DNA from: Bacteroidales bacterium
GTDB taxonomy: Bacteria; Bacteroidota; Bacteroidia; Bacteroidales; P3
NCBI GenBank assembly: GCA_016283745.1
Contig: JAEENM010000193.1
Coordinates: 1-34,971 of the forward strand
Length of the DNA: 34,971 nucleotides
Direction of reading: 5' to 3'
Shown here one piece after another: positions 33,452 to 34,971 of this stretch. The position numbers and the translations under genes were made by a program. The notes under the pieces are model-generated. The model made no database searches and had not been told where the DNA came from. It saw only the letters and a list, made by a program, of their open reading frames with translations. Position 1 is the stretch's first letter, and each line of letters starts with the position of its first letter.

Positions 33452-33488
33452 AAACGGCGGAAGTACCAACCTCCGCCGTTTTTTTTGT
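33452..33488. terminator. Bidirectional terminator between the FKBP gene and recQ
   Basis: AACGGCGGA (33454-33462) pairs with TCCGCCGTT (33473-33481) around a 10-nt loop. A T-run follows on the plus strand (33480-33488), and the A-run before it gives a T-run on the minus strand. It lies between the stops of two convergent genes and can serve both. Confidence 0.92.
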
Positions 33489-33499
33489 TGCTCTATCTT

Positions 33500-34971
33500 T
33501 TAATGTCCGTAATCGGAAAGGAATTTCAGTCGCACAAGGCGGATGTCGTCCTCGGTAACGTCATCGTCGTCGGCGTACTCTTCCATAGCAGCTTTCACCG
33601 AGTCGGTTTCAGAGTTGAGGAAATAGTCCATCAGGTCGTCGTACACATCCTCGTCGACGTAGGTTTGGATGTAGTAGTCCATATTGCTCAGCTTGTTGCC
33701 TGCCGACACAATGCTTTCCATATTGGATAGCAGTTCGTCCATGTCGATTTTCTGCTGGTCCATGATGTCTTCGAAAGGCACTTTGCGGTCGAGGGCCTGC
33801 AGCACGCTTATTTTCACGCTGCGTTTGCCCACCGAGCGTATCTTGAAATCCTGCGGACGCTCGATGTTGTTTTCCTCCACGTAGGCTTTGATGAGCTCGA
33901 TGAACGGCTGACCGTATTTCTCGGCTTTGCCCGCGCCCACGCCGATGATGCCGCTCATCTCCTCGAGGGTGATGGGGTAGTGTATCGTCATGTCGTCGAG
34001 GGAGCGGTCTTCGAACACCACGTAAGGTGGCACGGGCGGGTTGGCTTTTTCGGCAATCTCTTTGCGGAGACGTTTCAGCTGCGGCAGCAGTTTGTCGTCG
34101 CCCGAGGCCGATGTGGCGCCGGTGCCGTTCATCGTTATGGTGTCGTCGGTGGACACCTCGGAGTAGTCGTGGTCGGGGGTTACATATACGGGGTAGCTGT
34201 GGATGATGAATTTCACTCCCACGGGAGTCATCTTCAGCACACCGAATTGTTCTATCTCTTTGGTTACGAAGCCTTCGAAAATGGCTTGGCGGATAACGGC
34301 TTTCCAGTACAGTTCGTCTTTGTCTTTGCCTTTGCCGTACACCTCCAGTTTGTGGTGCATGTGGGTTTTGGTGAAACCGTTGGTGCGTCCCATAATGACG
34401 TCAATTATCACCTTGGTTTTGAACATCTGGCGTGTGGCCACGATAGTCTTCAGGGCGTAAACCATATCCTCTTCGGCTTCGATACGTTCCTTGGGGTGCA
34501 GGCAGTTGTCGCAGTTGCCGCAGTTTTCTACGTTGTAGTCCTCGCCGAAGTATTTGAGTATGTTCAGGCGGCGGCACACCGACGATTCGGCGTACGACAC
34601 CATCTCTTGTATCAGCTGGTTGGCCTGCTCCTGCTCCTCGGCGGTTTTTTCGTTGAAGAATTTGTAAAGTTTCTCCACGTCGTGGTCGGAGTAGAAGGCT
34701 ATGCACTTGCCTTCGCCACCGTCGCGGCCGGCACGTCCCGTCTCCTGATAGTAGCCTTCGAGGCTTTTGGGTATGTCGTAGTGGATGACGAAACGCACGT
34801 CGGGTTTGTCGATGCCCATTCCGAAAGCGATGGTGGCCACTATTACCTCCACCTCTTCCATCAGGAATTTGTCCTGGTTTTCGTTGCGGGTTTTGGTGTC
34901 GAGGCCGGCGTGGTAGGGTAGTGAGCGTATGTTGTTAACCCGCAGCAGTTCGGAGATTTCCTCCACTTTTT
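33500..34971 (-). CDS. recQ: RecQ-family ATP-dependent DNA helicase (5' end missing)
   Basis: Partial: the reading frame runs off the right edge of the window, and the GTG at 34966 is an internal Val codon. The visible 490 codons begin in the second RecA-like domain (SLPYHAGLDTKTRNENQDKF, TIAFGMGIDKPDVRFVIHYD) with helicase motif VI YYQETGRAGRDG. The four-cysteine zinc site of RecQ follows (CRRLNILKYFGE, CGNCDNC), then the winged-helix RQC domain. An HRDC domain (about 295-350; KLLPQLKRLRKEIAEKANPP, IIGVGAGKAEKYGQPFIELI) precedes a C-terminal extension with an acidic stretch (EEYADDDDVTEDD). It unwinds DNA 3'-5' in recombination and replication-fork repair. It ends at the shared terminator at 33452-33488. 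Confidence 0.95.
   Translation of the reverse strand, partial: KVEEISELLRVNNIRSLPYHAGLDTKTRNENQDKFLMEEVEVIVATIAFGMGIDKPDVRFVIHYDIPKSLEGYYQETGRAGRDGGEGKCIAFYSDHDVEKLYKFFNEKTAEEQEQANQLIQEMVSYAESSVCRRLNILKYFGEDYNVENCGNCDNCLHPKERIEAEEDMVYALKTIVATRQMFKTKVIIDVIMGRTNGFTKTHMHHKLEVYGKGKDKDELYWKAVIRQAIFEGFVTKEIEQFGVLKMTPVGVKFIIHSYPVYVTPDHDYSEVSTDDTITMNGTGATSASGDDKLLPQLKRLRKEIAEKANPPVPPYVVFEDRSLDDMTIHYPITLEEMSGIIGVGAGKAEKYGQPFIELIKAYVEENNIERPQDFKIRSVGKRSVKISVLQALDRKVPFEDIMDQQKIDMDELLSNMESIVSAGNKLSNMDYYIQTYVDEDVYDDLMDYFLNSETDSVKAAMEEYADDDDVTEDDIRLVRLKFLSDYGH

Overview
The window looks like ordinary chromosome from a member of the Bacteroidota, most likely order Bacteroidales. Four things point there. Most promoters carry the TAnnTTTGC -7 element of this phylum, some with a TTTG -33 element about 20 nt upstream. 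Several secreted proteins end in type IX secretion system (T9SS) sorting domains. The rpsF-rpsR-rplI operon has no ssb. Phylum-typical families are present (a DUF4296-like lipoprotein, short-form arginine decarboxylase, 445-aa Pgi). Genus and species cannot be read from the sequence. No mobile element, phage, CRISPR array or defence system was seen.

Layout. 1-3050: tRNA-Ala(GGC), a secreted C69 dipeptidase and an AraC-family regulator, all on the minus strand. 3051-3629: a gene-poor, AT-rich region with operator-like TTGAACATA repeats, a divergent promoter and a GC-rich hairpin block. 3630-9434: a plus-strand cluster of four secreted-protein genes closed by a terminator. They are an S74-chaperone-like protein, a divergent zinc metallopeptidase, and two paralogous T9SS cargos, the second interrupted by an in-frame TAA. 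9541-14170: minus-strand housekeeping genes (rpsF-rpsR-rplI, a degenerate RluA-like protein, a YqeY-like protein, tRNA-Phe, lspA, a LysE-family exporter). 14286-22411: a 1954-aa FN3/CUB/jelly-roll surface protein with a type A sorting domain, then a 673-aa protein with a type B (gliding-motility-type) sorting domain. 22438-28989: nadK, pgi, a SpoU-family RNA methyltransferase, an MBL-fold hydrolase, a DUF4296-like lipoprotein, a YifB/ComM ATPase and a membrane M50 protease. 29094-30906: a minus-strand envelope operon (two outer-membrane beta-barrel proteins and a small membrane protein). 31299-33428: arginine decarboxylase and an FKBP lipoprotein. 33500 to the end: the 3' part of recQ.

How the genes fit together. 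The coherent theme is the cell surface. Six genes encode Sec signal peptides on large extracellular proteins, and five of these carry recognisable type A or B T9SS sorting domains. None of the T9SS machinery genes (por/gld/spr) is in the window, so the cargo must rely on a secretion apparatus encoded elsewhere. LspA processes lipoproteins of the kind encoded at 26228 and 32721.

No clearly new multi-gene system was found. The observations most worth checking are the nonsense-interrupted cargo gene beside its intact paralog, the GC-rich and nearly identical sorting-domain segments on otherwise different AT-rich genes, the AraC-type operator arrangement at 3065-3165, the RluA-like protein without its catalytic Asp, and the S74-like and metallopeptidase proteins with altered active sites.
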